Shown: positions 17,211 to 25,299 of the stretch, in pieces | Position numbering within the stretch: position 1 is the first letter of the stretch | How the letters are laid out: every line of letters begins with the position of its first letter | From: Chelativorans sp. Marseille-P2723 | Lineage (GTDB): Bacteria; Pseudomonadota; Alphaproteobacteria; Rhizobiales; Rhizobiaceae | Length of the DNA stretch: 64,000 nucleotides | NCBI RefSeq assembly: GCF_902809845.1 | Contig: NZ_CADDWI010000008.1 | Coordinates: forward strand, 310,001 to 374,000 | Reading direction: 5' to 3' | The notes under the pieces: generated by a model | Told to the model about the DNA's origin: nothing | The model's input: the letters and a program-made list of their open reading frames with translations, nothing else | Databases searched by the model: none | Program-made: the position numbers and the translations under genes

Positions 17211-18239
17211 CTATTCGATCCGCAGGATGATCTTGCCGAAGACGTCGCGGCTCTCCATCCGCTTGAGCGCAGTGCCGATATCCTCGAAGCCGACGACAGT
17301 ATCGATGACCGGCGCTACCTGTCCGGCGGCCATCTTCTGCATGGCATTCGCCATATTCTCCATCCGGCAGCCAAAGGAGCCGAAGATCTTCAATTGCTGC
17401 TGGAATAGCTGCATCAGGTTCATGTTCGTCGATACGCCCGAGGTGGAGCCGCAGGTGACCAGTCTTCCGCCGCGCTTGAGGGAGAGCAGGGAACCTGCCC
17501 AGGTGTCCGCGCCGACGTGCTCAAAGACCACGTCGACACCGCGCTTCCTGCTGAGCTTGCGCACCACGCCCTCGAAGCGATCTTTGCGGTAGTTGATGAC
17601 ATGGTCCGCACCAAGTGACCTGGCACTTTCGATCTTGTCGTCCGACCCTACAGTCGTGATGACCGTACAGCCCATGCGTTTGGCAAGCTGGATCGCTGCG
17701 GAGCCGATACCGGAACCACCAGCATGAATGAGGATCGACTCACCTGGCTCCAGCTTCGCATTGTCGAACAGCATGTGCTCGACCGTGCCGAAAGTGACGG
17801 GCGCGACCGCGGCCGCAATCTCGTCGACGCCGGGAGGCGCGGGTATGAGCAGGCGCGCAGGGAGATTGACCTTCTCCTGTGCGAAGCCGTCCAGATGAAA
17901 TCCGTGGACGCCGTCCACATGCTCGCAAAGATTGTCGCGCCCTACGCGGCACGGGCGGCAGAGGCCGCAGGTGCGCGCCCCGTAAATGGATACGATCTGG
18001 CCGGGCAGCAGGCCGGCGACCCCCGGACCCACCGCATCCACAATGCCGGACGCCTCCGCACCAACCACCAGCGGCATCTTTCGCTTGGCAAAGGCCATGC
18101 CGCGCCAGCCCCAGACGTCGATGTGATTGAGCGCCACTGCTGCAATCCGCAACGTCACCTCGCCCATTCTGGGCGGAGGGGGAGGGGGGATATCCGTGAT
18201 TTCAAGCTGGCGGTCGGCCACAAGTTGCAATGCGCGCAT
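17211..18239 (-). CDS. Zinc-type alcohol dehydrogenase/quinone reductase of the C28 acyl cluster
   Basis: 342 residues of the medium-chain dehydrogenase/reductase superfamily. Structural-zinc cysteines are seen in CGLCRPCRVGRDNLC, the catalytic-domain GAEASGIVDAVG lies nearby, and the Rossmann motif is GGSGIGSAAIQLAKRMG. In rhizobial acpXL operons a gene of this type sits before lpxXL and is assumed to serve as a reductase in very-long-chain acyl synthesis. Its precise step is not established, and oxidation of the terminal carbon is another possibility. It is co-directional with the fabF genes, with a 131-bp gap upstream. Confidence 0.85.
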   Translation of the reverse strand: MRALQLVADRQLEITDIPPPPPPRMGEVTLRIAAVALNHIDVWGWRGMAFAKRKMPLVVGAEASGIVDAVGPGVAGLLPGQIVSIYGARTCGLCRPCRVGRDNLCEHVDGVHGFHLDGFAQEKVNLPARLLIPAPPGVDEIAAAVAPVTFGTVEHMLFDNAKLEPGESILIHAGGSGIGSAAIQLAKRMGCTVITTVGSDDKIESARSLGADHVINYRKDRFEGVVRKLSRKRGVDVVFEHVGADTWAGSLLSLKRGGRLVTCGSTSGVSTNMNLMQLFQQQLKIFGSFGCRMENMANAMQKMAAGQVAPVIDTVVGFEDIGTALKRMESRDVFGKIILRIE

Positions 18240-18370
18240 GGTCAGTAATCTCTGGTGTGATTAGCGGAGCTGTCAGGTGCCCTCAAATATCGAGGCCGCA
18301 CCACCATGGCCTATCAGTACCGGCCGGGGACGCCCTAAACAACAGGCCGGAGCCAAGCTCGCGCTCTTTG

Positions 18371-19639
18371 TCACACCGCCTCGCGTGCCATCACCAGGCA
18401 GGTGTTTTGTCCCCCGAAACCAAAGGAGTTCGACAGAACCGTGGCGACTTCGGCTTCCCGCCTGACATTGGGGACCACGTCAAGCTCGATTGCAGGGTCG
18501 GGATTCTCGTAATTGATTGTGGGCGGAATCACTTCTTCACGCATGGTCATGAGTGAGAAGACCGCTTCGACCGCACCAGCCGCGGATAAAGTGTGCCCGA
18601 TCATCGACTTGTTGGACGATATTGGCAATTCGCGCATGCGTTCCCCGAACACGGTGGAGAGCGAAAGATGCTCCATCTTGTCGTTTTCCGGCGTGGAAGT
18701 GCCATGGGCATTGATATACTCGATCTCGTCCTCGGACATGCCCGCATCGGCAAGCGCAGCGCGCACGGCGCCGATCGCTGGTGACCCGTCAGGCTTTGAG
18801 CGCGTGCGGTGGAAATCATCCGCCTTCTCGCCGCAGCCGCGCATCAGACCGATTATCTCCGCGCCTCGGGACAACGCGCTTTCCAGCGACTCAAGCACCA
18901 AGGCGCCGGAACCTTCAGCAAGGACGAAGCCGTCGCGATCCTTCGAGAACGGTTTCGAAGCCTTTTCCGGCGGTTCATTCTGGGTAGATAGCGCTGAAAG
19001 CAGGGAGAAACGGATCAGAGCCTCGGCCGTGGCAGAGCCGTCGGCTCCAATTGCAAGTGCACGGTCACACTCTCCCCTGCGGATAGCCTCCATGCCGAGC
19101 TGAATCGCCGTGGCACCCGAGGCGCATGCGGTCGATAAAGTAATCGGCAGGCCGAGCGTGCCATACTTCTCGGCCAGGCGGCCAGCGATGCACGCGAACT
19201 GTGTTTCATCGAAGAGCGCACCTTCATTGGCCTGTCTTGCCGCTTCGATCAGGCTGCGCCAGTCTCCCTCGCGTTTCGAACGGGCATAAAGCGCCAGCCG
19301 GTGGTGCCAGTCGAGTTCGACCGGAGGGGCGGCGAGAAAAAGCGGCCCGCCGAAATCGGAAAGGGGAAGCCCTGCCTCGGCAACCGCCTCTTCCGTAGCC
19401 AGATCGGCGAGCGTGAAGGTGAGAAGGCTTGCGCCGCGGCTGCTTTCCGGCAGGAAATCCACGGTGCCTGCGATGGTGGTCGCCAGATAGTCGGTAGGGA
19501 AACGGGTGATCGAATGGATGCCCGATCGCCCTTCGGTGAGCGCCTTCCAGTTGTCGCTTTTGCCTTGGCCAAGCGATGTGACCACGCCCATGCCGGTAAC
19601 GGCGACCAGGGGACGTCCGAAACTGTCAGTGGTCTTCAC
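18371..19639 (-). CDS. fabF1XL: Beta-ketoacyl-ACP synthase II of the C28 acyl cluster (active KS)
   Basis: 422 residues from GTG 19639, chosen because GGAAGGAGG lies just upstream; a longer frame would run over that site. The catalytic set is complete: Cys172 in STACASGATAI, His312 in AHGTSTPEND, Lys344 in SSNKSMIG and His349 in IGHTLSAAG. The enzyme should carry out the condensation steps that elongate acyl-AcpXL toward C28. It follows the second, degenerate ketosynthase by 14 bp, so the two are probably co-translated. The symbol follows rhizobial naming for this cluster. Confidence 0.88.
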   Translation of the reverse strand: MKTTDSFGRPLVAVTGMGVVTSLGQGKSDNWKALTEGRSGIHSITRFPTDYLATTIAGTVDFLPESSRGASLLTFTLADLATEEAVAEAGLPLSDFGGPLFLAAPPVELDWHHRLALYARSKREGDWRSLIEAARQANEGALFDETQFACIAGRLAEKYGTLGLPITLSTACASGATAIQLGMEAIRRGECDRALAIGADGSATAEALIRFSLLSALSTQNEPPEKASKPFSKDRDGFVLAEGSGALVLESLESALSRGAEIIGLMRGCGEKADDFHRTRSKPDGSPAIGAVRAALADAGMSEDEIEYINAHGTSTPENDKMEHLSLSTVFGERMRELPISSNKSMIGHTLSAAGAVEAVFSLMTMREEVIPPTINYENPDPAIELDVVPNVRREAEVATVLSNSFGFGGQNTCLVMAREAV

Positions 19640-19653
19640 GCGTCCCTCCTTCC

Positions 19654-20835
19654 TCAGGCCTTGGCCACGAGGCACATGCCTTCGAAGCAATGATAGCCGA
19701 CCGTTGTGGCAAGCACCTCTGCTGGCGTTTCATCAAAAGGCTGTTCGTTGCGATCGTCAAAGACGGGGTAGGCCTGGCCGTTTCTTATGGCGAGCGCAGC
19801 GAGTGCCACAGCAAAGGGAAACTGGGCCTCTTTCAGATGGCCCGTTAGCGATGAAAAGCCGCGAACTGCCTTGCCGGTGCGGTCAAGCATGGACCTCTCC
19901 GCCTGGGTCGGCATGTGCGCTCCCGATGCGCCGGAAATGGCCAGAAGAGGCCGGCGTTGGGATAGCGCTCCGCTCATTTCCTCAAGCCGCTCCGACAAGG
20001 TTCCGCTTCTGCGTTGGATGCGCGCAGAAAGCACGGGCCCAATCGCTGCATAGGGTTCACGGCCCCGCTCCTGTGAATGCGCTCGCGATTCAAGCACGAG
20101 GAAAGCTGCGCCCGATCCTGTAATGACGCCGCCGCCCAACGCGCTGGAACGCTCCCAGACGCTCGACCATTCCTCGCGCTGAAGATAGCCTGCAAGCTCA
20201 TAGGCAAGCAGCATGTCGGGATGCTCAGTCTGGAAAGCGGCGCCGACCAGCACATGGGACGACTGGCCCGCCCGAATACGAGCGGCGGCAGTCTCTATAG
20301 CCGACACTCCGGCGCCTTCCTCGCCCATGAAGGTACGTGAGGAGCCGGTGACCTTGTGGACTATGGAAATGTTGCCGGCAAGCAGGTTGGAAAGCTGCGC
20401 CAGAAACAGCGTTGGCCGCAGTTCCGTCGTGAGCTTTTCATTGAGCAGAACATCGTGGTCGCCGCGTGTGAGCGAGGCATCGAGGATCGCTTGATCTACC
20501 GCCACATCGCGCTCGCCGCCGCCAGCAGCCACCGCCATGTCCATGGTCGCGCACAGCGCCTCATCACCCTTGAGACCGGCATCTTCTAGTGCAAGTCCCG
20601 CCGTATAGGTCCCGAGGCGCTGCCAGGTCTCCATTTGGCGCTGGTCGCCGCGTTTCGGAATCTGTGTGCTCCAGTCAATCTCGGGCAGGGGGTGGACAAC
20701 GTAAGGAGCAAAGCGCTCGGGCTCTAGCGAAGGCTCGGCACCACTCTGCGACAATGTCTGCCAGTGTGCATCCGCCCCCAGCCCAAGCGATGAGACGATT
20801 CCGATGCCTGTAATAACGACGTCCGATGCGCCCAT
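19654..20835 (-). CDS. fabF2XL: Ketosynthase-fold protein without catalytic residues (FabF2-type, chain-length-factor-like)
   Basis: 393 residues with a clear thiolase/ketosynthase fold: the DVVITGIGIVSSLG start and RGFSSLTGHLKEAQFP near the end. The nucleophile position aligns with Glu172 in FMGEEGAGVSAI instead of Cys. The HGTxT histidine motif is replaced by ISGASGAHMPTQ (303-311). Only the second His (H333 in TGHLKEA) is kept. It therefore cannot be a normal condensing enzyme. It lies directly between acpXL and the intact KS, as a KSbeta/chain-length factor lies beside KSalpha in type II polyketide systems. A partner or length-setting role is inferred. GAGGCGGAT precedes the ATG. Confidence 0.85.
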   Translation of the reverse strand: MGASDVVITGIGIVSSLGLGADAHWQTLSQSGAEPSLEPERFAPYVVHPLPEIDWSTQIPKRGDQRQMETWQRLGTYTAGLALEDAGLKGDEALCATMDMAVAAGGGERDVAVDQAILDASLTRGDHDVLLNEKLTTELRPTLFLAQLSNLLAGNISIVHKVTGSSRTFMGEEGAGVSAIETAAARIRAGQSSHVLVGAAFQTEHPDMLLAYELAGYLQREEWSSVWERSSALGGGVITGSGAAFLVLESRAHSQERGREPYAAIGPVLSARIQRRSGTLSERLEEMSGALSQRRPLLAISGASGAHMPTQAERSMLDRTGKAVRGFSSLTGHLKEAQFPFAVALAALAIRNGQAYPVFDDRNEQPFDETPAEVLATTVGYHCFEGMCLVAKA

Positions 20836-20866
20836 ATCCGCCTCGCTGCCGATTGGAGACTGATGC

Positions 20867-21151
20867 TTAGCCGGCAGCCTTGGCCGCGACCAGAGAATCG
20901 ATTTTGGCGCAAAGATTGTTCATAACGAAATATTCTTCCGTATCGGCCTTCCCGTCGTTGACCTCCTGGGTCCACTTCTCAAGCGGCACCTTGATGCCGA
21001 ATTCCTTGTCGATCGCAAAGACGATGTCTAGAAAGTCCAGGCTATCAATGCCCAGATCGTCGATCGTGTGGCTTTCCGGCGTGATCTTATCGCGGTCGAT
21101 CTCACTCGTTTCGGCTATGATGTCGGCGACCCTGTCAAATGTTGTCGTCAC
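20867..21151 (-). CDS. acpXL: Acyl carrier protein AcpXL for very-long-chain lipid A acyl group
   Basis: 94 residues from GTG 21151, with GAGGA upstream; this is the normal AcpXL length, slightly longer than housekeeping AcpP. The phosphopantetheine attachment site is Ser37 in [16 protein letters not shown]. The stretch [17 protein letters not shown] is characteristic of AcpXL and not AcpP. It carries the growing 27-hydroxyoctacosanoyl chain. It is the first gene of the cluster, 31 bp before the KS-like gene. A fabZ gene is often found here in rhizobia but is absent. Confidence 0.93.
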   Translation of the reverse strand: MTTTFDRVADIIAETSEIDRDKITPESHTIDDLGIDSLDFLDIVFAIDKEFGIKVPLEKWTQEVNDGKADTEEYFVMNNLCAKIDSLVAAKAAG

Positions 21152-21275
21152 TGCAGATCCTCGGAGCGGGTTGTTTCCTGATTGCTGTGCGGCGTGTGTA
21201 GTCGCTTTTTGATGGCAGGAAAAGAGCGCGGACGGTTTCCCCCCGGGCAAGTCCCGTCAATTGCGATGGGTTCCG

Positions 21276-21830
21276 TCAATTGAAAGAGATTCGCGCAGCC
21301 GCCCCGATTGCCTCAGCGGAGCGGGATAGGATGATTGCCTCGCTATCCCGCGGCTGGACGCCAGTCAGTGCGGTAATAACTGACGGATGAGTAACCATCA
21401 GGAGATTGCCGGAGCCCGTATGGTCGAGGATGCGCTCCCTGATTGCGTCCAACTGCTCTTTGGCCGCGTCCTCCTCGGCCGCCAGCGGATCGAGAGCCGG
21501 GAATTCTTCCACCTCGGATTCGCCGAAGGCGAAAGTTGCCGTGTCAATTGCCCGGCAGTAGCGGCTAGTGAGGATTCTCTCGATAGGGGCGGCGCGGGCA
21601 AAGAAGAGGGCGCCCATACGGCGGGCCTGCTGGCGCCCGCGGTCAGAAAGATTCCGCTGCGTTGCACAATTGTCTATGTTGAAATTTGCAGGATCCCCGG
21701 TGCCGGGTGCGTTGGCATGATTGATCAGCACGACCTGCCCGCCATTGCGCACAAGTGCCCAACCAGCCTCGGTCGCATTAGCTGGAAAGGCGAGAAGAAG
21801 CATAATGATGGCGATGGCGGCCCGAGGCAT
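21276..21830 (-). CDS. Exported histidine phosphatase-family protein with altered RHG motif
   Basis: 184 residues from ATG 21830, giving a Sec signal peptide (RAAIAIIMLLLAFPANATEAG). The fold markers of the phosphoglycerate mutase-like superfamily are present: NCATQRNLSDRGRQQARRMG, SRYCRAIDTA and LLMVTHPSVI. The usual arginine-histidine pair at the phosphate pocket is changed: VLINHANAPGTGDP has Asn37 where Arg is expected, with His38 kept. Relatives I recall read RHAxAPGTGDP. Whether activity survives is unclear. It is read leftward towards acpXL and ends 124 bp upstream of it. Confidence 0.82.
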   Translation of the reverse strand: MPRAAIAIIMLLLAFPANATEAGWALVRNGGQVVLINHANAPGTGDPANFNIDNCATQRNLSDRGRQQARRMGALFFARAAPIERILTSRYCRAIDTATFAFGESEVEEFPALDPLAAEEDAAKEQLDAIRERILDHTGSGNLLMVTHPSVITALTGVQPRDSEAIILSRSAEAIGAAARISFN

Positions 21831-22103
21831 AGCAACCCCTTCTACAATCGTCCCATATAGAGACCAAAGCAGTTCCCGCGCAAACCTACGCGCTTTTGGC
21901 GGCCTTGTCTGTCTGCAAGAGTGCGCGTGAAGGCTGCGAAACGCCTTGTTGTTCGAACGCCTGGTCCTAGCTTTCACATTGACTGGCCCGGTGCGGTGCA
22001 GGGTGCCACGCTTGCGGTAGCCTGAAAATTGAGCAAGTCTTGGATGCGATCAGGCCCATGTCTCAAGAAATCCGCGTGCACTTGACGTGCCTTAGGAGGA
22101 ACC

Positions 22104-23561
22104 ATGCTCAAGAAGACCAGCCATTTCATCCGGGAGGCAAATTTCATCGGTGGCGCGTGGGTCGAAGCGGACTCTGGTGCGACGATCAGCGTGAACAATC
22201 CCGCCAACGGACAGTTGATCGGAACCGTGCCCAAAAGCGGCAGGGTTGAGACCCGTCGCGCCATCCAGGCGGCAGAGGAAGCGTTTCATTCCTGGAAGCG
22301 AACCTCCGCCGACCATCGTGCTAAGCTTCTTCGCAGATTGCACGACGTCATCATGGACAATCAGGACGCGCTTGCCGAGCTTCTCACACTGGAGCAAGGA
22401 AAGCCGCTGGCGGAGGCCAAGGGCGAGGTCGGCATGTCGGCCGCCTACGTACTCTGGTATGCGGAGGAGGGGCGTCGCGTCTATGGAGATATTGTACCGT
22501 CTCCCTGGGCGGATCGACGGATCCTCGTCACCAAGGAGCCGGTCGGAGTGATCGGGGCGATCACACCCTGGAACTTCCCCTCTTCCATGCTCGCGCGCAA
22601 GCTGGGCCCTGCCCTTGCGGCAGGTTGCACGGCGGTAGCCAAACCTGCTTCTCAAACACCTTTTTCCGGCCTTGCCTGGGGTGTCCTGGTCGAGGAAGCG
22701 GGATTCCCGGAAGGTGTGGTGAACATCGTCACCGGCTCGGCTTCCGAAATCGGCGACGAGCTTACGGAAAACCACCTGGTGCGCAAGATAACCTTCACCG
22801 GATCGACCGAGATCGGCAAACTCCTGATGCAGAAGGCGTCCAGCACGGTGAAGAAGGTTTCGATGGAGCTTGGCGGCAACGCGCCTTTCCTCGTCTTTGA
22901 CGATGCGGATGTGGATCGTGCCGTTGAGGGTGCGATGATCGCCAAGTACCGCAATGCCGGGCAGACATGCGTATGCACGAACCGCTTCTTCGTTCAAGAG
23001 AAGATTTACGACCGCTTTGTCGAAAAACTCGTGGATGCCACCCAAAAGCTGAACGTCGGTCCGGGACTGGAAGAGGGTGTCCATCAAGGGCCGCTTATAG
23101 ATGACGGCGCTGTGCGAAAGGTGGAGGAACTGATCGCCGATGCTACTTCCAAAGGTGGTACGATCGCCACTGGCGGAAAGCGGCACGCTCTTGGTGGAAC
23201 GTTCTTCGAGCCTACCGTGATCACGGGGGCAAATCCGCAGATGCGCATCATGGAAGAGGAGATATTCGGGCCCGTTTCCCCCATTTTCAAGTTCAGGGAA
23301 GAGGAGGAAGCCGTAGAGCTTGCGAACGCAACGTCCTTCGGGCTGGCCTGCTATTTCTATACGAACGATCTTGGCCGCGCCTTCCGGGTAATGGAGGGCC
23401 TGAAATATGGGCTGGTCGGCGTCAACGAAGGAATCATAACGACCGTCGAAGCGCCGTTTGGCGGCCTCAAGGAATCAGGCCTCGGCAAGGAGGGCGGACG
23501 TCAGGGCATAGAGGATTATCTCGATACAAAATATGTCTGCATAGGCGGGCTAGGCCTATAG
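22104..23561 (+). CDS. gabD: NAD(P)-dependent succinate-semialdehyde dehydrogenase
   Basis: 485 residues, full length for the aldehyde dehydrogenase family. It shows ITPWNFPSSMLARKLGPALAAGC (coenzyme region), FTGSTEIGKLLM, the general base in SMELGGNAPFLVFDDAD, and the nucleophile in GQTCVCTNRF. The extra conserved cysteine two residues later (CVC) and the closing EAPFGGLKESGLGKEGGRQGIEDYLDTKYVC are typical of GabD. It oxidises succinate semialdehyde to succinate in GABA or related breakdown. TAGGAGGAACC precedes the ATG. It is a single gene, followed by a terminator. Confidence 0.9.
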   Translation: MLKKTSHFIREANFIGGAWVEADSGATISVNNPANGQLIGTVPKSGRVETRRAIQAAEEAFHSWKRTSADHRAKLLRRLHDVIMDNQDALAELLTLEQGKPLAEAKGEVGMSAAYVLWYAEEGRRVYGDIVPSPWADRRILVTKEPVGVIGAITPWNFPSSMLARKLGPALAAGCTAVAKPASQTPFSGLAWGVLVEEAGFPEGVVNIVTGSASEIGDELTENHLVRKITFTGSTEIGKLLMQKASSTVKKVSMELGGNAPFLVFDDADVDRAVEGAMIAKYRNAGQTCVCTNRFFVQEKIYDRFVEKLVDATQKLNVGPGLEEGVHQGPLIDDGAVRKVEELIADATSKGGTIATGGKRHALGGTFFEPTVITGANPQMRIMEEEIFGPVSPIFKFREEEEAVELANATSFGLACYFYTNDLGRAFRVMEGLKYGLVGVNEGIITTVEAPFGGLKESGLGKEGGRQGIEDYLDTKYVCIGGLGL

Positions 23562-23573
23562 CCGACCGTGCCT

Positions 23574-23602
23574 CCGAGCGGCGGGTCCTGCCGCTCGGGC
23601 TT
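23574..23602 (+). terminator. Intrinsic terminator after gabD
   Basis: A 9-bp stem CCGAGCGGC/GCCGCTCGG with loop GGGTCCT is followed by GCTTTC, 12 bp after the gabD stop. The T-tract is short. Confidence 0.6.
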
Positions 23603-23612
23603 TCGACCCGCA

Positions 23613-24230
23613 TCAATCCAAAAATTCGCTGAGGAGCAATGACTGCTCCTGGGGCACCGTGAATTCAATCGCGATTCCGTCGTCGAAGTGGCGCACGACC
23701 TCACAGCGCAACGAGGCCAGGAATATCTGCGAGCCGACGGGCGGTTTCACCTCAGTTTCCAGGGCGGCGCCCGAAACGGACAGATCCACAATACGGCAGG
23801 GGTAATGACCGCCGGCCGGCAAGTGAATGGTGCTGATCGGATTGCGTGGAATGATGCGTTCGTGACGGCGCTCCTGCGGAAGGTCGAGTTCATGCCTGTT
23901 GACAATCCAGGTAAGCTGCGCCGCAAGCTTGTCGCGCTTCCGTTCGGACGCATTGATCGTCATGGCAAAGCCGCCATCCAGCACTCGTGAGATTTGACCT
24001 TCTATCCGTCCGATATGGTCCAGATAAGCGACGACCCGCTCGCCAGGGCTTCCTGCACGTTCCGCCTGGAAGGCAGCATCGCCCGGCGACATGTCCGTTA
24101 CGCGGCACTGATGCTCGGAACGGTCCTGCAGCATGTACCGACCATAAAGGGTGACCTTGACGCGCTGAAAGCGCCGCCTCTCGGCGCGCATGGGCATTGG
24201 ATCTACTGCCATGAGCACTGCCATTGTCAT
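23613..24230 (-). CDS. Tandem PilZ-domain protein
   Basis: 205 residues from ATG 24230 (GGGAACG upstream; nearby in-frame ATGs make the exact start uncertain). Two PilZ modules are visible. The first starts RAERRRFQRVKVTLYGRY with DMSPGDAAF. The second starts PQERRHERIIPRNP with DLSVSGAAL. PilZ domains bind cyclic-di-GMP through RxxxR and (D/N)xSxxG. The second module is canonical; in the first the last Gly of the motif is Asp, so it may bind poorly. It probably acts as a cytosolic c-di-GMP effector. The PAS-domain gene is adjacent on the same strand. Confidence 0.85.
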   Translation of the reverse strand: MTMAVLMAVDPMPMRAERRRFQRVKVTLYGRYMLQDRSEHQCRVTDMSPGDAAFQAERAGSPGERVVAYLDHIGRIEGQISRVLDGGFAMTINASERKRDKLAAQLTWIVNRHELDLPQERRHERIIPRNPISTIHLPAGGHYPCRIVDLSVSGAALETEVKPPVGSQIFLASLRCEVVRHFDDGIAIEFTVPQEQSLLLSEFLD

Positions 24231-24333
24231 CGTTCCCGGTCCGTGGAAGCGGTCCGAAGATGGATGGTGAAGATATGCCGGCAAACGTTAAGAACACGTA
24301 AGTTGGCAATCATGGACAGGAAGCTGCGGGATG

Positions 24334-24957
24334 CTAACCGCTGCGGCCGCCCTCATACACCAGGAGATGGCCAATGCGGCGCCCGCTTGTTTGCAGCGCG
24401 AATGCGCCGCTGCTTGCCAACAGCGGCTCGGGTACGGCCGGCCGGTGTTCCGGCAGGACGTACTCGCGATCCGGGTCAAGCAGGCGGAAACTGCCGATGC
24501 GATTCTCCTGTATCGGATCAGAACCCAGCCAGAAAGGTTTCGTGAAGGATTGGACGGTGCCCAATGCGCGTGCGCCTTCCTTGCTGTCCTGGAGAGGCAG
24601 CATTAGAAGCTCGAACCCGTTGAGCCGCCCTTGGCTGCTGAATCCTTCGAACACAACCACGATCACTGCCTTCTCGCGCATAAGATGGCGGGTCAAGCGA
24701 CGGATGGTCGGCTGATCCTTTTCAGCCCAAAGGGATGAAAAAGCAAAGCCCTTCAACTCTTGGCCATAGGTCGCGCACAGCCGCGTGCCCGCAAGGCGGA
24801 ACACAGCTTCACCGCGTCCATCCTGTTCTAGAATGAAGGTGTCAGCCAGGAGCGTCTTTATATCCGCCGGCTCGATCTCCGTCCGCCGGGGGGCGAGGCG
24901 GCTACCCCGCAGCCGGTTCCAATAATGGAACAGGAAGATAGAACCTTCCTTGTACAT
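24334..24957 (-). CDS. PAS_5-type PAS domain protein
   Basis: 207 residues from ATG 24957, with AAGGAG ten bases upstream. The sequence SIFLFHYWNRLRGSRLAPRRTEIEPADIKTLL... resembles the alphaproteobacterial PAS_5 family (related to MucR-linked and cell-cycle PAS proteins). It continues with FRLAGTRLCATYGQELKGFAFSSLW and a C-terminal tail with no output domain. It may sense a small ligand or act as an adaptor. It is read in the same direction as the tandem PilZ gene, about 100 bp upstream of it. Confidence 0.7.
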   Translation of the reverse strand: MYKEGSIFLFHYWNRLRGSRLAPRRTEIEPADIKTLLADTFILEQDGRGEAVFRLAGTRLCATYGQELKGFAFSSLWAEKDQPTIRRLTRHLMREKAVIVVVFEGFSSQGRLNGFELLMLPLQDSKEGARALGTVQSFTKPFWLGSDPIQENRIGSFRLLDPDREYVLPEHRPAVPEPLLASSGAFALQTSGRRIGHLLVYEGGRSG

Positions 24958-25053
24958 GTGCCGAAATCTCCTTGCTCCTGTGCCAATGGTGGACAGGAGC
25001 CGCAACTCCGCCACCTGCTGGAGGAGGATGCAGTTTGCGTGCCAGCTCGACAT

Positions 25054-25251
25054 AAATCGTGTTCAAAACGGCGGTTAGGGAGGGTTAACAAACGGTTTAC
25101 GATGTGCGATAAGCCCTAAACGATATTCAAGGGTTTTACCGGGGCGGCTCGAAGCGCTGTGTGGCACGCTGCTTGCTTCGTGCAGCATAGGTCCCGGGGG
25201 GCTCGACCGAGGGAAGCCGTCCAGCCAAAGTGCTGGGCGGCTTCTGTTTTT
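25054..25251 (+). ncRNA. Candidate small RNA or leader ending in an orphan terminator
   Basis: A strong plus-strand intrinsic terminator ends here, but the only gene upstream is the PAS gene on the opposite strand. The DNA before it carries a further hairpin (GCTGC/GCAGC around 25168-25187). Either a small RNA is made from this interval or the terminator is an attenuator for the rhomboid gene starting at 25300. The 5' end is unknown; coordinates show the interval, not a mapped transcript. Confidence 0.3.
25213..25251 (+). terminator. Strong intrinsic terminator without an upstream plus-strand gene
   Basis: A 13-bp stem (25213-25225 with 25232-25244, one G-T wobble) with loop CAAAGT is followed by TGTTTTT. 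On the minus strand no U-tract follows, so it works in the plus direction. Confidence 0.75.
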
Positions 25252-25299
25252 CCTCTATCTCTGCTACCGCACCCTCCACTTTGCAGAAATTAGAGCTCC

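Noticed and set aside
20724-20975. Frame spanning the acpXL-fabF2 junction as a possible missing fabZ
   Set aside because: It is only 83 codons, overlaps both genes in another frame and shows no dehydratase motif.
22092-23186. A 364-codon frame antisense to gabD
   Set aside because: No ribosome-binding site and no family features; it is the complementary shadow of a high-GC gene with clear aldehyde dehydrogenase motifs.
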